A DNA stretch of 64,000 bases. Origin: Akkermansiaceae bacterium UBA1518. Lineage in GTDB: Bacteria > Verrucomicrobiota > Verrucomicrobiia > Verrucomicrobiales > Akkermansiaceae. The notes under the pieces were generated by a model that saw only the letters and a program-made list of their open reading frames with translations, did not search any database and was not told where the DNA came from. Shown piece after piece: positions 1 to 10,474 of the stretch. The position numbers and the translations under genes are program-made. Positions within the stretch are counted from its first letter, which is position 1. The number at the start of each line of letters is the position of its first letter. The stretch is taken from contig DCQM01000184.1 of NCBI GenBank assembly GCA_002323895.1, positions 4,769-68,768 of the forward strand. The letters are read 5' to 3'.

Positions 1-157
1 AACCACGCTAAAAACCAGCCTTACGATCAAATAACGCAAACCTAAAAGAGACAAGCTAGCAACATGGAACTCCATGTAAACGTCATGGGATGCACCTGCG
101 AGTTTGAGTTAACCAGTGCCTCGCAACTCTTCCGGTATGGGAGGCGGAACCATTGCG

Positions 158-3100
158 CTAGGAGTTCAACCTTAATGCTGCTTTTTGTGCAGAAGACTTA
201 GCATCACCTGGTTTTTCGACTCCATTGGTAAGACGCATCCCCACCGGTTTGGAAACACCAAACTCCTCCATGGTCACACCATACATTACATCGGCACGCT
301 CCATGGTTCGCTTGGAGTGCGTTACAATAATGAACTGACTCTGATCAATGAATGCATCGAGAACTTTAAGGAATCGTCCTATATTCGACTCGTCCAGTGG
401 AGCATCAAGCTCGTCCAAAACACAGAAAGGGCTTGGCTTAACCATGTAAATAGAGAAGAGCAGCGCCACCGCGGTCATGGAGCGTTCTCCACCTGACATT
501 AGTGAAATCGACTGTAATTTTTTACCCGGGGGTTTAGCAATCACTTCGATACCACACTCAAGCGGGTCGCTCTCATCTTGAAGAATTAGGTCAGCAGTCG
601 CCTTATCCCCAAAGAGACGCTTAAACATCGATTTAAAGTTCTTACTCACCGCGTGGAAGGTCTCCGCAAACAAGCGCTCAGACTCGATATTAATTCGCTC
701 GATAATTTCCAGCAGCTTCTCTTTCGAATTCACCAAGTCGTCATGCTGGTTCCTCGTAAAGTTATGGCGTTCCTCAAGCTCATCGAATTCTTCGATAGCA
801 TCAAGATTGACCGGCCCCATCGAATCAAGGCGACGTTTCAAATCAGCTACAATCGCTTCGACAAATGCCCAATCCGGCCCTTCACCTTCTAGAATCTCGA
901 TGACGGCTTCATCGACCTCCTCGTCCGAATTAGTCTTTGCAATAACTTCGGCCCCTTCATCAGCAACTTCTTCTCCATTAACCTGTGAATCAACTTCAGA
1001 TATTTTACGGGACCTCCCCTTCTTTTCGGCCTCCTTACGATCATTAATGCAAGTGATCAAAATGTGTGCATCGGGTCGAAAATGGGCAAGATCAACCTGG
1101 TGGCGCTCCATCGTAGACTCGACGAGATTTTCAAGTCGCAGATCCAACTTAGTACAAGCCACCTCTTCTTTGCTGATCTGATTCAAGACCTTGTTCTGTT
1201 TGCTACGAACCTCGGAAAAACCAGCCTCAGCTTCTTCGATGCCCCTCGCAAAACCTTTTCTCTGCTCGTCAGCATGACTGAGCTCATCCTTAAGGCTGGC
1301 AACTTCACTGCGATAGGATTCCATCTCTACGTCGAGTTCTTCGTTCTCGCCATCACCCTTTGTGATTCTTTCACGGGCTGCAGAAATTTCACTTTTACGA
1401 CGATCGTTCAACTCAGCTAGCTCGCGAATCCTTCGGCTCATTGGGTCCTGCTCGCGAGCTGCGGAGTCACGAGCCTGTTTTTCGACAGCTAGCGCCGTCC
1501 GAGCTTCGCTCAATTGTTCACGAGCCTCATTTTCACGTTTGATTGCCTCCTCAACCCGAACCGAAAATTTACGGGCATCTTCTTCCAGCGCGGTCAGTCT
1601 CTCGCGCGCGCGGGTTAATTCATTTTCCAGTGCGGAGCGGCTGTCGGTCGCCGTCTTTTCACGACTTCCTAATTCTTCACGCTCCCACTTGTTATTAGCA
1701 ACTTTCGACTCGATTGTATCGGCCTCACGCTTAGCGAGCTTCAATTGCCCTTGGAAGGTAGAATCCTCAACCCGATGACGCTGCAAACGATCCTTTGCTT
1801 GCTCCAATTCTTCACGCAGTTCCTTTGTCCGTGTCTCACAATCGAGAATTTCTTGTTCAGCCACTTTTTCCTCGTTGGCCAATTTCTTCACTTCAATAAC
1901 AAGCATCTCAATTTCATTCCGACGCTTGAGAAGCGAACTATCTTTCCCGCCACTTGACCCACCCCGAATCACTCCCTCAGGCGTAAGTACTTCACCATTC
2001 CGGCTCACGAACGAAAGATCAGGATAGTCCTTGCGGAGCTTTAGCGCAGTATTTCGATCGGGCACGATGAGCACCTGGGAAAGAAGCCGTTCCATAAGAC
2101 CCGCAAACTTTGAATCAACCGTGATGACATCCAAAGCCCACGCCGAAGCACCTTCGGGCAAAGCCTCAATTTGACTGGCCTTTGCAACAGGAAGAAAGCT
2201 CTCCGGAAGAATCGCTGCGCTACCTTTCTTCCCATCGACAAGACGTTCGATAATCGAATCAGCTAAGTCCTCATCACGAACGATAATAGCCTGTAAAAAC
2301 TGAGATAAGGCTGATTCTATCGCGACGGCATACTCATCTGGAGCTTTAAGCTGAGAACCTAACAAGCCGCTCAGACCGGGCTTGATAAGATCTGGATCAT
2401 TAAGCCCCTTAAGAACTGCCTGCGTTCCCTTCTCAAGACCCTCGCCGCTTTCAACCAGCTGCCTCAACACATCGAGTCGAGAGCTTTTTTGAGAATAGGA
2501 GCGGTGAGCTTCGGCAGCCGCTTTCCTGGCAAGATCCAATGACCCCCGCACTTCTTCAAATTCACGCTGGGTTTTCTCTCTAGCTTCCTCAAGTCCAGGT
2601 AGAGTCTTCTGATGCTCCTCGAGAAGCTTCTCAAACTGATCACGCTCAGCGACCGCTTTAATTTGCTCGTTACGAAGCCTCTCGGCCTCTTCCTCAAGCT
2701 GCTTCATGCGGTCTTTATTACCTTCCATCTGACCTAGAGCACTCTCGATCTTGGCTTGTGAACTAGCGATGATCTGTTGGGTCGAATTAGCCTCCGCCCG
2801 CGCCCGGCGCAGTTGATTTTCAATTTCCAAACGCTCCTGTGCCAAACCATTTGCAGAATCCTGACGCTCACGAGCCTGACTTTCCTTGTCTTGGATCCTC
2901 TTTTCAAGATCCTGCAAATCAGCCTGACTCTGCTGTAGGGTTTGCTCCTGCTCAGCGAGATTTGATTGGGTGGTTTCAATATCCTTCTCATTCTGCTCAA
3001 GGCGCTCGGCGAGCTCACCTTTACGCTCATTGTTAAAGGCAACTCGGTTCTCGGCCGCTGAGATGGCATTCTTCTTATCCGAGAGTCGCTGGCGAAGCCC

Positions 3101-3952
3101 AGAAAGTTGGGAATCGAGGGCCTGAGCTTTGTCACGAGCTTCGACGACCGCCGACTCAAACTTAGGAAGATCCTGCTCGATAGAATCGCGTCCCTTAAAG
3201 AGAGAGGACAAAGAAGTAAGGAGTTCGGCTCTCTCGGCAGTCAGTCGCTCCCACACCCGATGACTTAGGTGAGTATCGAGAATTGTAACATCTTTCGCGA
3301 GAGCCTGGTAACGGCGAGCCTTTGACACTTGGCGCTTAAGCGAATTCATCCGGCGCTCCTGCTCAGCAAGGACATCCGAAACACGAAGTAGATTACCTTC
3401 GGTATACTCGAGCTTTCGGAGCGCGTCTTTTTTCTCCTTTTTCGACTTCGTGATTCCTGCTGCCTCCTCAAAAACTTGGCGACGATCCTCCGGCTTGGCC
3501 GACAAAAGCATGTCGATCTTTCCCTGTTCCATGATAGAATACGACGATCGACCAATTCCAGTATCCATGAAAAGATCGCCAATGTCACGGAGACGGCAGC
3601 GGGTGTTGTTAATGAGGAATTCGGATTTTCCGTCGGCATAGACCCGACGAGTAATAGAAACCTCGTTATAATCTGTCTTTAGTGCTTCTTCACAATCAGC
3701 AAGCGTTAGCGTGACCTCGGCCATGCCAAGCTTCTTTCGCTTTTCAGAACCATTGAAAATCACGTCTGCCATTTCGCCACCTCGAAGCGCCTTAGCCGAA
3801 GTCTCCCCGAGCACCCAACGGATGGCATCAACAACATTGGACTTTCCGCAACCGTTTGGACCTACGATTCCAGTAACACCTTCGGCGAATTCAAAACGGG
3901 TCTTATCGGCAAAAGACTTAAAGCCGTGGATATCGAGAGATTTGAGATACAT
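158..3952 (-). CDS. smc: Chromosome segregation protein SMC
   Basis: Structural maintenance of chromosomes ATPase, the core of the bacterial condensin that compacts and separates the nucleoid. The 1264 residues show the full architecture: Walker A (GPNGCGKSN, residues 31-39), a long coiled coil rich in Glu, Arg and Lys, a hinge at roughly 520-640, the returning coil, the ABC signature (LMSGGERSMTA, near 1150) and Walker B (VLDELDAP, near 1178). It is slightly longer than the usual 1150-1200, partly because of an acidic, low-complexity insertion near residues 960-1010 before the C-terminal ATPase half. The start gives the conserved MYLKSLDIHGFKSF beginning and has no obvious Shine-Dalgarno. 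The partners scpA and scpB are not in the window. Function is certain from the motifs; the role of the acidic insertion is unknown. Confidence 0.98.
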   Translation of the reverse strand: MYLKSLDIHGFKSFADKTRFEFAEGVTGIVGPNGCGKSNVVDAIRWVLGETSAKALRGGEMADVIFNGSEKRKKLGMAEVTLTLADCEEALKTDYNEVSITRRVYADGKSEFLINNTRCRLRDIGDLFMDTGIGRSSYSIMEQGKIDMLLSAKPEDRRQVFEEAAGITKSKKEKKDALRKLEYTEGNLLRVSDVLAEQERRMNSLKRQVSKARRYQALAKDVTILDTHLSHRVWERLTAERAELLTSLSSLFKGRDSIEQDLPKFESAVVEARDKAQALDSQLSGLRQRLSDKKNAISAAENRVAFNNERKGELAERLEQNEKDIETTQSNLAEQEQTLQQSQADLQDLEKRIQDKESQARERQDSANGLAQERLEIENQLRRARAEANSTQQIIASSQAKIESALGQMEGNKDRMKQLEEEAERLRNEQIKAVAERDQFEKLLEEHQKTLPGLEEAREKTQREFEEVRGSLDLARKAAAEAHRSYSQKSSRLDVLRQLVESGEGLEKGTQAVLKGLNDPDLIKPGLSGLLGSQLKAPDEYAVAIESALSQFLQAIIVRDEDLADSIIERLVDGKKGSAAILPESFLPVAKASQIEALPEGASAWALDVITVDSKFAGLMERLLSQVLIVPDRNTALKLRKDYPDLSFVSRNGEVLTPEGVIRGGSSGGKDSSLLKRRNEIEMLVIEVKKLANEEKVAEQEILDCETRTKELREELEQAKDRLQRHRVEDSTFQGQLKLAKREADTIESKVANNKWEREELGSREKTATDSRSALENELTRARERLTALEEDARKFSVRVEEAIKRENEAREQLSEARTALAVEKQARDSAAREQDPMSRRIRELAELNDRRKSEISAARERITKGDGENEELDVEMESYRSEVASLKDELSHADEQRKGFARGIEEAEAGFSEVRSKQNKVLNQISKEEVACTKLDLRLENLVESTMERHQVDLAHFRPDAHILITCINDRKEAEKKGRSRKISEVDSQVNGEEVADEGAEVIAKTNSDEEVDEAVIEILEGEGPDWAFVEAIVADLKRRLDSMGPVNLDAIEEFDELEERHNFTRNQHDDLVNSKEKLLEIIERINIESERLFAETFHAVSKNFKSMFKRLFGDKATADLILQDESDPLECGIEVIAKPPGKKLQSISLMSGGERSMTAVALLFSIYMVKPSPFCVLDELDAPLDESNIGRFLKVLDAFIDQSQFIIVTHSKRTMERADVMYGVTMEEFGVSKPVGMRLTNGVEKPGDAKSSAQKAALRLNS

Positions 3953-4398
3953 GAATCAGTGAGTGAAAATTGAAAATTGATCTTAAGACCTGGAGAAAAG
4001 ATAAGTCCTCAAAATCGAGGCTGCAAGATAGCCCGAACAAAACAACCCTATATTGTATGGTTTGTAATATTTAACACAATATGTTGTGGGGTCGTGCATT
4101 TTGGTTTCCCTAATTAAATAGCGATCTTACCCAGCTTGGGAAAGGATAAGATCAATCTATCGACCCATCTTTATTCACGATGCTTGAGAGATAATATGAG
4201 CTAGAAACGATAGCCAAATCCTTGCTAGAGAAAGTTTTTTGATCACTAGCACTAAAATGCCACTGACGCTCAATATTTTCCGAGACACCTCGAATAGCCC
4301 GCCCAGTTCAGGCCGGATCTGAAAGGCACAAAAGCAAAATTTCTGGTTTCACAGGCGGTGATCCAGCCTATGGGACTGATCGCCATTCCCGGCCCGAT
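3953..4398. other. 446-bp intergenic region without a recognised gene
   Basis: The stretch lies upstream of smc and downstream of the SMP-30-like gene, both on the minus strand, so it probably holds the smc promoter. It is AT-rich near 4040-4110. A palindromic patch is visible at about 4129-4153, where TCTTA and TAAGA flank CCCAGCTTGGG. I see no tRNA, no T-tracted terminator and no plausible open reading frame. Confidence 0.5.
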
Positions 4399-5247
4399 TT
4401 ATCCACCAAAAGAATGAGCCGGTTGGCCTTTAACACCGAGCCCTTTGATCACAAAAAGCCTCCCCGCGTGCTCCTCCTTTTCTGTTTTATGAACTCCGGT
4501 GGTCACATAGAGATCTCTCAAGTCTGGACCACCAAAGGCACAAGCCGTCGTTTCTAGACAGGGTAAGCTCACTCGCTGGACTTCGTATCCACTCACGGGA
4601 TCAAAGCTGGTCACGCAAGCGCCATGACAGAAAGCGATCCAAAGGTGCCCATTTTCATCGATAGCCATGCCATCAGGCGAACTCTCAATGTGGTTGAGTG
4701 CGACGACGCGACGCGAATTAGCTAAAAGACCATTGGAGTAATCGAAAGCCAGTACCTGCTTCGTTGGAGTATCGATGTAGTAACAAGTCGCACCATCAGC
4801 AGACCAAACAATCCCATTCGAATTGGTCACGGGACCATAAGCCTTAGTTACCTCCAAATTAGGGGAAAGCCGATAGAGATCGGCATCACCTTCATTTTTG
4901 ACCAAACTAATCGTCCCAGCAAAAAGATGCCCATCTGGCGCACATTTCCCGTCATTAAAACGGTTATTCTCTTTTTCCGGCTCGGGATCAGCAATCGCCG
5001 TCACCTCTCCATTTCCCTCATTAAGAAAAGCAAAACCATCGTCGCCGGCAATCACCAAACCTCCAGATCTTCTTGGAACTACCATTCCGACCCGCTGCCC
5101 CACATCCCAAATCTTTTCTAATCCGCTTCCTGGCTCAAAAGAAACGACTTTGTGTGACTCGATATCGACATACAATAATCGATTATCGTACCAAATTGGC
5201 CCCTCTCCCCAAACTGAACAAAATTCTCCAACTCGGTCGATCGTCAT
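4399..5247 (-). CDS. SMP-30/gluconolactonase/LRE family protein
   Basis: Six-bladed beta-propeller of the SMP-30/regucalcin/gluconolactonase family, which are metal-dependent lactonases acting on sugar lactones. At 282 residues it has the usual length. Visible family signatures are the N-terminal metal-ligand Glu in WGEGP (E15), the NNRFNDGKCAPDG segment (about 94-106), NSNGIVWSADG with the metal-ligand Asn, SSPDGMAIDENG with the metal-ligand Asp, and the CAFGGPDLRDLYVTT end motif. There is no signal peptide, so it is expected to be cytoplasmic. The exact lactone substrate cannot be read from the sequence. It is a single gene, diverging from the glycosyltransferase. Confidence 0.9.
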   Translation of the reverse strand: MTIDRVGEFCSVWGEGPIWYDNRLLYVDIESHKVVSFEPGSGLEKIWDVGQRVGMVVPRRSGGLVIAGDDGFAFLNEGNGEVTAIADPEPEKENNRFNDGKCAPDGHLFAGTISLVKNEGDADLYRLSPNLEVTKAYGPVTNSNGIVWSADGATCYYIDTPTKQVLAFDYSNGLLANSRRVVALNHIESSPDGMAIDENGHLWIAFCHGACVTSFDPVSGYEVQRVSLPCLETTACAFGGPDLRDLYVTTGVHKTEKEEHAGRLFVIKGLGVKGQPAHSFGG

Positions 5248-5463
5248 AAACTCGACAAAAACTTTGGAACACTCATTTGTCGAGGTTTTCTAAGTAAAAA
5301 TGTCAAAATGTAAATTTTCCAAGGGTTGGCATTGGCCGATCATCCTGTTCAATGTCTTGACAAGAGCGCTGATTCTTGCAACGCCATTTAGCGTCGTGGC
5401 GACATTTTGGTCCATCCAAACCACTGCCGTTTACCAACTTTACACATTTTACTACTAGAATTT

Positions 5464-6966
5464 ATGTCAAACGACGTTTCATCCTGGATCTGGTTCGGTC
5501 TTTACACGGCAGTTCTTCTTGCCCTTGCCGGTTACGGGTGCCATCGCCTGACAATTATCTATCTCTACTTCAAGCACGGCCGTAAACGCCCAATGCCTGC
5601 TCGCGAGTTCAAAACCATGCCTCTCGTCACGATTCAGCTTCCTGTTTTCAATGAAATGCACGTTGTTGACCGCCTCCTCGATGCCGTTGCTGCTCTCGAC
5701 TATCCTCAGGAAAAGATGGAAATTCAGATCCTTGATGACTCGACCGATGAGACTGTCGAAATTTCCCGCGCCGGAGCAGCGCGCCTGCGCGATAAGGGCT
5801 TTAACGCCGAATGCATTCATCGCACCGACCGAACTGGTTTCAAAGCTGGCGCCCTCGAGAATGGGATGGAACAAGCCAAAGGTGAATACATTCTCATTCT
5901 CGACGCCGACTTCGTCCCGAATTCTGATCTTCTTCAGGAAACGATCCACCATTTCACCAACGACAAGATCGCTCTCGTCCAAACTCGATGGGGACACCTT
6001 AATCGTAACTATAACGCCCTAACACGCGTTCAGGCCCTTTTTCTGGACGGCCACCTTGAGCTTGAGCAAACCGCCCGAAATCGTTCCGGCCGATTTTTCA
6101 CCTTCAACGGCACCGGTGGAATTTGGCGCAAGCAAGCGATTGTTGACGCCGGAGGGTGGGAGCACGACACCCTTACAGAGGACATGGACCTTAGCTACCG
6201 CGCCCAACTCAAGGGCTGGAAGTTCATCTTTCTTAAAGAAGTTGAAACCCCTGCTGAGCTTCCAGTCGATATGGCTGGATTTAAAAACCAACAGCACCGG
6301 TGGACAAAAGGCTCTATTCAATGCTGTAAAAAATGTCTTCCTTCAATTTGGCGCAGTAAATTCCCTCTCGCAGTAAAACTTGAGGCTACCGCACACCTAA
6401 CTGCAAACTACGCCTACCTTGCGCTCATCGCTCTTTGTTTTCTCATCTTCCCTAAAAATGAATGGGGACCTGAGTTCGGTTTCTGGGGAAACCTGCTCGT
6501 TCACGTTCCCATTTTCTTTTTCTCATCTATCTCCATCGTCATTTTCTATACTGTGGCCCAGCGCGCTGTAAACCCAAAGACGTGGATGCGCGAAATCTGC
6601 TATCTTCCGCTTCTTCTTGCCCTGGGTATCGGGATGGCAGTCAACAATGCCAAGGCAGTCATTGAGGCCATGATCGGTCACGAATCCGGATTTGTCCGCA
6701 CTCCAAAGTACGGCATCGAAGGGAAGAAGAAGATGGAAATCAAAAAAAGTCGCTACAAGGCGCTCAAGAGCCTCACTCCAATCGTGGAGCTTCTTTTTGG
6801 TTTCTTTTTCCTCTTCGTGGTCATTGATGCCGCGCTGCAAGGAAATTGGCCTTCCGCAATCCTGTTGCTTCCTTTTCCTGCAGGATTCTTTTACACTTCT
6901 CTAAATTCTTTAGGTCAAATGGCAAGTTTCGCTCAACTGCTTCCATTCCGCTCCAAAGAAAACTAA
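5464..6966 (+). CDS. Processive family 2 glycosyltransferase (cellulose synthase-like membrane protein)
   Basis: Membrane glycosyltransferase of the GT2 processive type, which polymerises a beta-linked polysaccharide from a nucleotide sugar and passes it through its own membrane channel. The D,D,D,QxxRW signature is complete: LDDSTDE (about residue 90), LDADF (about 146), TEDMD (about 238) and QQHRW (about 276-280). One membrane helix precedes the catalytic domain (residues 8-36) and four or five follow it. It has 500 residues and no PilZ domain, so it resembles glucan/mannan synthases of the CslA/C kind more than BcsA. The ATG at 5464 is preferred to the upstream frame start at 5407, which adds 19 non-conserved residues. 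The product is unknown because no partner polysaccharide genes flank it. Confidence 0.9.
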   Translation: MSNDVSSWIWFGLYTAVLLALAGYGCHRLTIIYLYFKHGRKRPMPAREFKTMPLVTIQLPVFNEMHVVDRLLDAVAALDYPQEKMEIQILDDSTDETVEISRAGAARLRDKGFNAECIHRTDRTGFKAGALENGMEQAKGEYILILDADFVPNSDLLQETIHHFTNDKIALVQTRWGHLNRNYNALTRVQALFLDGHLELEQTARNRSGRFFTFNGTGGIWRKQAIVDAGGWEHDTLTEDMDLSYRAQLKGWKFIFLKEVETPAELPVDMAGFKNQQHRWTKGSIQCCKKCLPSIWRSKFPLAVKLEATAHLTANYAYLALIALCFLIFPKNEWGPEFGFWGNLLVHVPIFFFSSISIVIFYTVAQRAVNPKTWMREICYLPLLLALGIGMAVNNAKAVIEAMIGHESGFVRTPKYGIEGKKKMEIKKSRYKALKSLTPIVELLFGFFFLFVVIDAALQGNWPSAILLLPFPAGFFYTSLNSLGQMASFAQLLPFRSKEN

Positions 6967-7009
6967 TTCATCAGGTACGAATCAATCTCACGATTACATC
7001 ACGCGATTA

Positions 7010-7666
7010 ATGAAATCGATTGCTTGTGCCCTCCTGACAACTTTCTCTCTCCTCTTTTCAAGTTGTAGTCCATCGGTTGACCTAAGTCCTCCTCCATCGG
7101 TTAATATAAGTTCCACTCCAGCGCGTGACCTCAAAAACAAGATGGTTATCAGCGTGCGGGACCAAAAAATTCTCGTAGTGAACAACGAGGAACCCATTAA
7201 GGCTTACCCCATTTCAACCTCTAGATTCGGCCTTGGCAGCCAATCAGGCAGCTATCGCACTCCACTTGGAAACCATGTCATTGCAAAAAAAATCGGCGAA
7301 GGAGCACCGAAAGGCGCAGTCTTCAAGAGCCGTCGTCAGACCGGAGTAATTTTGAAGCCAAACGCCAAAGGACGTGATCCGATTGTGACCCGTATCCTCT
7401 GGCTCAGTGGCAAGGAAAGCCACAATCTTAATACCTATCGCCGCTTCATTTATATTCACGGGACCCCGGTCGAAAAGGAGATAGGTCGCCCTGTTTCGTA
7501 TGGCTGCATTCGTATGAAATCCAAGGACATCATTGATCTTTATCATCGTGTTAGCGAAGGAACCGAAGTGAAGATTATTCGCGGATCACTTAGCACCACT
7601 CCTGCAGGCCGGACCTACTACACACGTAACAGCATTTGGAACCGTATAAACCCAACCCGCTGGTAA
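7010..7666 (+). CDS. L,D-transpeptidase (YkuD domain) lipoprotein
   Basis: Periplasmic L,D-transpeptidase that cross-links peptidoglycan or attaches proteins to it through a catalytic cysteine. The 218-residue product begins with a lipoprotein signal (LLFSSC lipobox, Cys near residue 21), followed by a proline-rich linker and a YkuD domain. The catalytic signature is visible as YIHGTP (His about 150) and SYGCIRM (Cys about 167). The N-terminal part of the domain (VISVRDQKILVVNNEE) is typical of the family. It stands 43 nt after the glycosyltransferase and 16 nt before glnD, so the three may be co-transcribed. Confidence 0.93.
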   Translation: MKSIACALLTTFSLLFSSCSPSVDLSPPPSVNISSTPARDLKNKMVISVRDQKILVVNNEEPIKAYPISTSRFGLGSQSGSYRTPLGNHVIAKKIGEGAPKGAVFKSRRQTGVILKPNAKGRDPIVTRILWLSGKESHNLNTYRRFIYIHGTPVEKEIGRPVSYGCIRMKSKDIIDLYHRVSEGTEVKIIRGSLSTTPAGRTYYTRNSIWNRINPTRW

Positions 7667-7682
7667 TCTACCACACTCTCCT

Positions 7683-10391
7683 GTGCCCCACGATCTTAAA
7701 GCGGACCATCTACGCGAACTATCACCCCAAGAAAGACTCGTTTTTCTAAAGTCAAATCTGAAAGACTGGAATGAAAGACTTCACAACCGCCATCTTGCGG
7801 GGGAGGCAGGCTTAGCGCATGCCCAAGCTCACTCAGAAGCCATTGATCATCTTTTAAGGACTCTTTTTCTCTCTTTACTAAAAGAGGGCGAAGAATTGAC
7901 TAGCCTCGCTCTTGTCGCCAGTGGTGGATACGGTCGCGGCATCATGAATCCGGGGTCGGATGTCGACCTCCTCTTTCTGACTTCGGTTCCTTCCAGCAAA
8001 GTCTCAAAGCGAGTTTCCGAAATCATTTGTGCGTTACAAAACACAATATGGGATCTTGGCTTCAAATTTCTTCCTTCTACTCGTTCAATCACAGAGTGTC
8101 TAACCGAAGCAAAACTCGAGCCACAGTCTCGGACCGCCCTTTTCGATGCCCGCTTGCTCATCGGGCCGCAGGAATTATTTCAGAAATTTCAGGATCGTTT
8201 CCGGAAGGTCTGCATTGAGAAAGATAAAGAGGCCTTTTTTGACGAACGGCGGTCAGATATCACATCACGCCACGCTAAGTGGTCACATACAGTTTTTCTA
8301 CAAGAGCCTAATATAAAAGATAGCCCCGGCACTCTCCGCGACTACCACAACTTAGAGTGGATTATTGATGCCGAAGCTGGAACCCGTTCGATGACTGAAC
8401 TCGTTTCCAGGCGCATCCTCAGCCGCCTTGCTAGACGTGAACTAAAGGACGCTTTCAACTTCCTTCATCGGGTCAGAAACGCCCTTCATTATCATGACAA
8501 AGGTAACGACATCCTAACCCTTCGTTTTCAGGGCATAGTCGCCAATGAATTTGGCTACCCTCAAAAATCCATCCTTCGCCGCATTGAGTGCTTCATGAAG
8601 GATTATTATACCCATACTCGAAACATTTACAATCACACCAAGTCAGTCTTTGAGATTTTCGAACTCCAACATGACGAAGGGCAACAATACGGTCTTCGCT
8701 CAAAACTAACCTTCGGCTTGATAAAGAAGAAACTCAAGTCACTTGACGATTACATCATCCGAGACAAGCGACTTTTCCCTCGCCGCAAAACAATCTTTGA
8801 GGAAAATCCCAATCGCCTGATAAGACTTTTCGCTTACTGCCAAAAATACGAGGTTAGCCCTTCCCCCTCTCTTCGGAAGCTCATCAAAACCAGTTGGACC
8901 TTCATTGATAAATCGTTCCGCATGCGAGTTGAAAATCGTGATGCGTTCCGAGAAATTCTCGAGAAAAAGGGCCAAGTCGCCCGAACTCTTCGCCTGATGC
9001 ACCGCTGCGGAGTTCTAGGAAGATACCTCCCCGAATTTGGGGCACTTGATTGCCTCGTCCAGCACGAATTCTTCCACAGATATACCGCCGATGAACACAC
9101 TTTGCGTTGCATTGATCAATTGGATAATCTAGTCGACGACGAAGACCCGAAACACGAAATCTATCGCGATCTGTTCGTAAAGCACCCTGATCCATACGCC
9201 CTTTTCGTTGCTCTTATTTTACACGATACCGGCAGGGCAGAAAACGTTCGCGAGCATATCGACGGCTCTGCCATTCTAGCAGCCCGACTTTGCAAGCGCC
9301 TTAAAATATCAGGTGGACGCCGTGCGCTTATCATGTTTCTCGTCGACCATCACCTCACCTTGTGGAGATTCGCAACAAAGAAGAATATCGATGACCCTGA
9401 AGTCATTCGGGAGTTTGCCGAAATCATGAGAGATCGGCACCGTCTTGATGCTCTTCTTCTTTTCACATATGCGGATTCCAACGGGACTAATGAGGAAGCT
9501 TGGTCACCATGGAAGGAAACCCTCATTCTACAGCTCTACCGAAATACCCGCGAATTCATTCTTGAAGGAATGACAGCGGAAAAAGAGGAAGTTAATCAGG
9601 AGGTTAAAGAAACTCTCACTGAAATTAAATCAGGGCTAAAAGAAAAGTATCACGCGATCTTCGACGAGCATTCCAAACTCATGCCGAAGCGCTACTTCCG
9701 GTATCGAAGTAAGCAAAGTATTTCCAAGCATATTGTCGCACTCTGGCAATATATCGATCGGCGAAAACGGAGGCCTAACACCCCTTTCGAGTGCGCGGTC
9801 CAGTGGATTGAGAGATCCAAATTTGGTTATAGTGAGCTCATCATTGTGAGCCAAAATTCCCATCGTCTTTTGGAAAAGACCTGCTGTGCCCTCGCAACCC
9901 ACCAGCTCAATATTCTCTCTGCAGATGTCTACACTCGTCCAGACGGCATCGTCCTAGACCTCTTTCGCGTCTGTAATGACGATTTCAAGGCCATAGCCAA
10001 CGACAACACTAAGAAGTCCGTTGTCGCAACCCTCTACGAAATCAACCTTCAGGAAAATTACGAGCCTGCCAAATACCTCAAGAAGAAGGAAAATTTTCTT
10101 AAACCCGAGACAAAGCAAATCTTCGAGTTCCCCGTCCGGGCCTGGACCAGTAACAATCTCGATCCACACTATACCGTGATCGAACTTCAGGCCCTTGACC
10201 GTATCGCACTCCTCCACGATGTTCTTAAAACTGTGAACGACCATAATCTCGTTACAGTTCACTCACGCATCTGCACCGAGAAAGGAGCCGCCCTCGACTC
10301 AATTTATGTTAGCACCCCAGACGGGAAAAAACTAACTGACCAAGATGCTATAGACCGACTTGAGCATGATCTCAAAAACTTGCTGACTTAG
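7683..10391 (+). CDS. glnD: [Protein-PII] uridylyltransferase/uridylyl-removing enzyme GlnD
   Basis: Bifunctional sensor of glutamine that adds UMP to PII signalling proteins or removes it, setting nitrogen assimilation. The domains are in canonical order over 902 residues: nucleotidyltransferase with GGYGRG...GSDVDLLF (about 80-97), a GlnD-type middle region, a metal-dependent phosphohydrolase HD domain with LILHDTGRAE (about 510-520), and two C-terminal ACT domains (about 713-790 and 828-900) that bind glutamine. The start is a GTG 16 nt after the L,D-transpeptidase stop. No glnB, glnK or glnA is in the window. Confidence 0.96.
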   Translation: MPHDLKADHLRELSPQERLVFLKSNLKDWNERLHNRHLAGEAGLAHAQAHSEAIDHLLRTLFLSLLKEGEELTSLALVASGGYGRGIMNPGSDVDLLFLTSVPSSKVSKRVSEIICALQNTIWDLGFKFLPSTRSITECLTEAKLEPQSRTALFDARLLIGPQELFQKFQDRFRKVCIEKDKEAFFDERRSDITSRHAKWSHTVFLQEPNIKDSPGTLRDYHNLEWIIDAEAGTRSMTELVSRRILSRLARRELKDAFNFLHRVRNALHYHDKGNDILTLRFQGIVANEFGYPQKSILRRIECFMKDYYTHTRNIYNHTKSVFEIFELQHDEGQQYGLRSKLTFGLIKKKLKSLDDYIIRDKRLFPRRKTIFEENPNRLIRLFAYCQKYEVSPSPSLRKLIKTSWTFIDKSFRMRVENRDAFREILEKKGQVARTLRLMHRCGVLGRYLPEFGALDCLVQHEFFHRYTADEHTLRCIDQLDNLVDDEDPKHEIYRDLFVKHPDPYALFVALILHDTGRAENVREHIDGSAILAARLCKRLKISGGRRALIMFLVDHHLTLWRFATKKNIDDPEVIREFAEIMRDRHRLDALLLFTYADSNGTNEEAWSPWKETLILQLYRNTREFILEGMTAEKEEVNQEVKETLTEIKSGLKEKYHAIFDEHSKLMPKRYFRYRSKQSISKHIVALWQYIDRRKRRPNTPFECAVQWIERSKFGYSELIIVSQNSHRLLEKTCCALATHQLNILSADVYTRPDGIVLDLFRVCNDDFKAIANDNTKKSVVATLYEINLQENYEPAKYLKKKENFLKPETKQIFEFPVRAWTSNNLDPHYTVIELQALDRIALLHDVLKTVNDHNLVTVHSRICTEKGAALDSIYVSTPDGKKLTDQDAIDRLEHDLKNLLT

Positions 10392-10474
10392 TTTGAGGCT
10401 CAACCGAATAAGGAAGGGATCTTACACTAGGTCAAAAAGACGGATCCAAAGAATTAGATTAAACGCTTCTATCC

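Noticed and set aside
158..3952. Several plus-strand frames of 60-140 codons opposite smc
   Set aside because: They are shadows of the coiled-coil gene with no family features or initiation context.
5357..5390. TTGACA upstream of the glycosyltransferase as a sigma-70 promoter
   Set aside because: No acceptable -10 hexamer lies at 16-18 bp; CATTTA would need 22 bp spacing.
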